Shown piece by piece: positions 63,092 to 64,000 of a stretch of 64,000 nucleotides of DNA; position 1 is the first letter of the stretch, and every line of letters begins with the position of its first letter. This DNA is from Gnetum montanum (lineage: Eukaryota > Streptophyta > Gnetopsida > Gnetales > Gnetaceae), in the NCBI GenBank assembly GCA_015680685.1, contig MNCI01028380.1:59425-123424 (forward strand), read 5' to 3'. Position numbers and translations under genes: made by a program. The notes under the pieces were generated by a model. The model did no database searches. It was not told where the DNA came from and was given only the letters and a program-made list of their open reading frames with translations.

Positions 63092-63254
63092 TAGCCCAAC
63101 AACTGACTAAAAACTCTTTCTTAAGTTAACAGGATAGGATTGAGCTTTCTTTACAAAATTGGAAAGGTACGAGATTATTGGTTGACTTTGAGTGTCATAA
63201 TGGTGTGTACAAAAATGACATAATTACATGACAAAAATAAAATAAAATTTAAAG

Positions 63255-63594
63255 TGGCTCGATGTAGTTCGTATGTTAGGCAATGGTGGCTCGTCCATTA
63301 GCTTCTTCCTTTTGTTGTGAGGCTTCTAGAATTAATATCTATATAGGAGTGCTTGAAGTTTTTCCTCTTCTATCCTTGTCTTCTTTTCCATCTACTCCCT
63401 CTACTTAGTATGGCATAGAGACTCCCTCAATTTAACTATTGCATCAACCTATTTATTTCACTAGAATTGGTACATTTCTCCTAAGTACCATTCTCCACTA
63501 TTGGTTAGTGTAGGCCATAAAGGAGACGCTTGAAGTTGCATCTTTATAGCTTCCGTGTTGTGAAGGTCCTTCTTTTGATGGTCTCTTTGGGGCC
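63255..63594 (-). pseudogene. ORF2 of element F, central region deleted
   Basis: The N-terminal residues APKRPSKEGPSQHGS (start codon changed) are followed by SPLWPTLTNSGEWYLGEMYQ, as in C. The next recognisable part is already the C-terminus, EEEKLQALLYRY then DEPPLPNIRTT. The coiled coil and most of the folded domain are gone, leaving about 110 codons of an original 940. Stops at Trp and Gln positions show further decay. Confidence 0.65.
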
Positions 63595-63979
63595 AGGGTT
63601 TGAAATTATTGGTATGTTCCTATCTATTCTTAGTAGTTTTCTACCTTGCTCATATCCTTGGTTAGATCAAGTTCCTATCATATTATGATTGTAGAGTTAG
63701 AAAAATTTTCAAAAAGGAACCCCTTAGGTATTTATATCTTTTAGTTACTTATGACATTCTATCATTTTCCTTGCTTATTATGACATAAAATAGTTGATAT
63801 GGTCTATTAGGAGTATTATTTGAATCTTTCTAGACTTAGTTTGATTGATTAACTTTAAGATTCTTATTATATCTTTATACTTACCCTTTATAGTATCTTT
63901 CAGGTGTTAGGAATTTTTGGCTCAAATTTTCAAAATTTTTTTTGCTTATATCGTGCAATTCAACCCAACCCCCACCCCT

Positions 63980-64000
63980 TTCTCTCTCTCTCTCTCTCTC
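63980..64000. repeat. (TC)n microsatellite at the window edge
   Basis: At least ten TC units following a C-rich run (CCCAACCCCCACCCC). The tract continues past the edge, so its length is unknown. Confidence 0.95.

Larger units (their letters stand above)
62442..64000 (-). mobile_element. Element F: 3' end of a minus-strand element inserted into D
   Basis: Read on the minus strand: leader and donor site (near 63876), a shortened ORF2 (63594-63255), the usual pre-LTR sequence around CAGTTGTTGGGCTA, and a 650 bp LTR ending at 62442. The element continues beyond the right edge. Its LTR end abuts the D reverse transcriptase. Confidence 0.8.

Overview
This is nuclear DNA from a seed plant, most likely a conifer or other gymnosperm. 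It holds one recognisable host gene in a landscape of old, decayed retroelements. Three things point to a gymnosperm: the AT-rich, transposon-dominated layout; Ty3/gypsy elements with 850-930 bp LTRs and a tRNA-Asp type primer site; and a GIY-YIG relic of a Penelope-like element, a class known from conifers (Dryad) and rare in other plants. The species cannot be named from the sequence.

The host gene, on the minus strand at 11417-17138, is a six-exon isopentenyl-diphosphate delta-isomerase (IDI). All splice phases close and give a 299-residue protein with a plastid-type transit peptide and a complete catalytic core. About 450 bp upstream of its start lies a foldback-type inverted-repeat element (17594-20305). 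Its gene-proximal tip is amplified into tandem copies.

Six related LTR retrotransposons are visible, here called A to F. E is a minus-strand LTR, primer site and gag at about 1645-4011. A (20578-29533) and C (45226-54486) are complete but non-autonomous: they keep gag and a second large ORF (ORF2) but have no protease, reverse transcriptase, RNase H or integrase. B (30972-44421) is a full element with gag, pol and ORF2. D (57568-62441) is cut off inside its reverse transcriptase by F (62442-64000, minus), which has an ORF2 that lost its coiled-coil middle.

The most interesting signal is how ORF2 seems to be driven. In A, B and C a short array of a palindromic motif followed by a TATA box sits inside the element, upstream of ORF2. 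Each internal array uses the same motif as that family's own LTR promoter: GATATCG-type in A and C, TTGATGCA/TGCATCAA-type in B. In A and C this internal promoter is followed by a predicted 5'-UTR intron whose acceptor abuts the ORF2 start codon. The layout implies a second transcription unit co-regulated with the LTR.

The rest is older debris: a LINE relic (about 8380-10600, minus), a Penelope-like relic (about 6780-7200, minus), several tRNA-derived SINE-like repeats, two degenerate minisatellites, a homologous pair of decayed blocks at 29540-30970 and 55480-56920, and a (TC)n tract at the right edge. Four single-N positions mark assembly joins. Two are flanked by false duplications, and one hides about 280 bp of an LTR.
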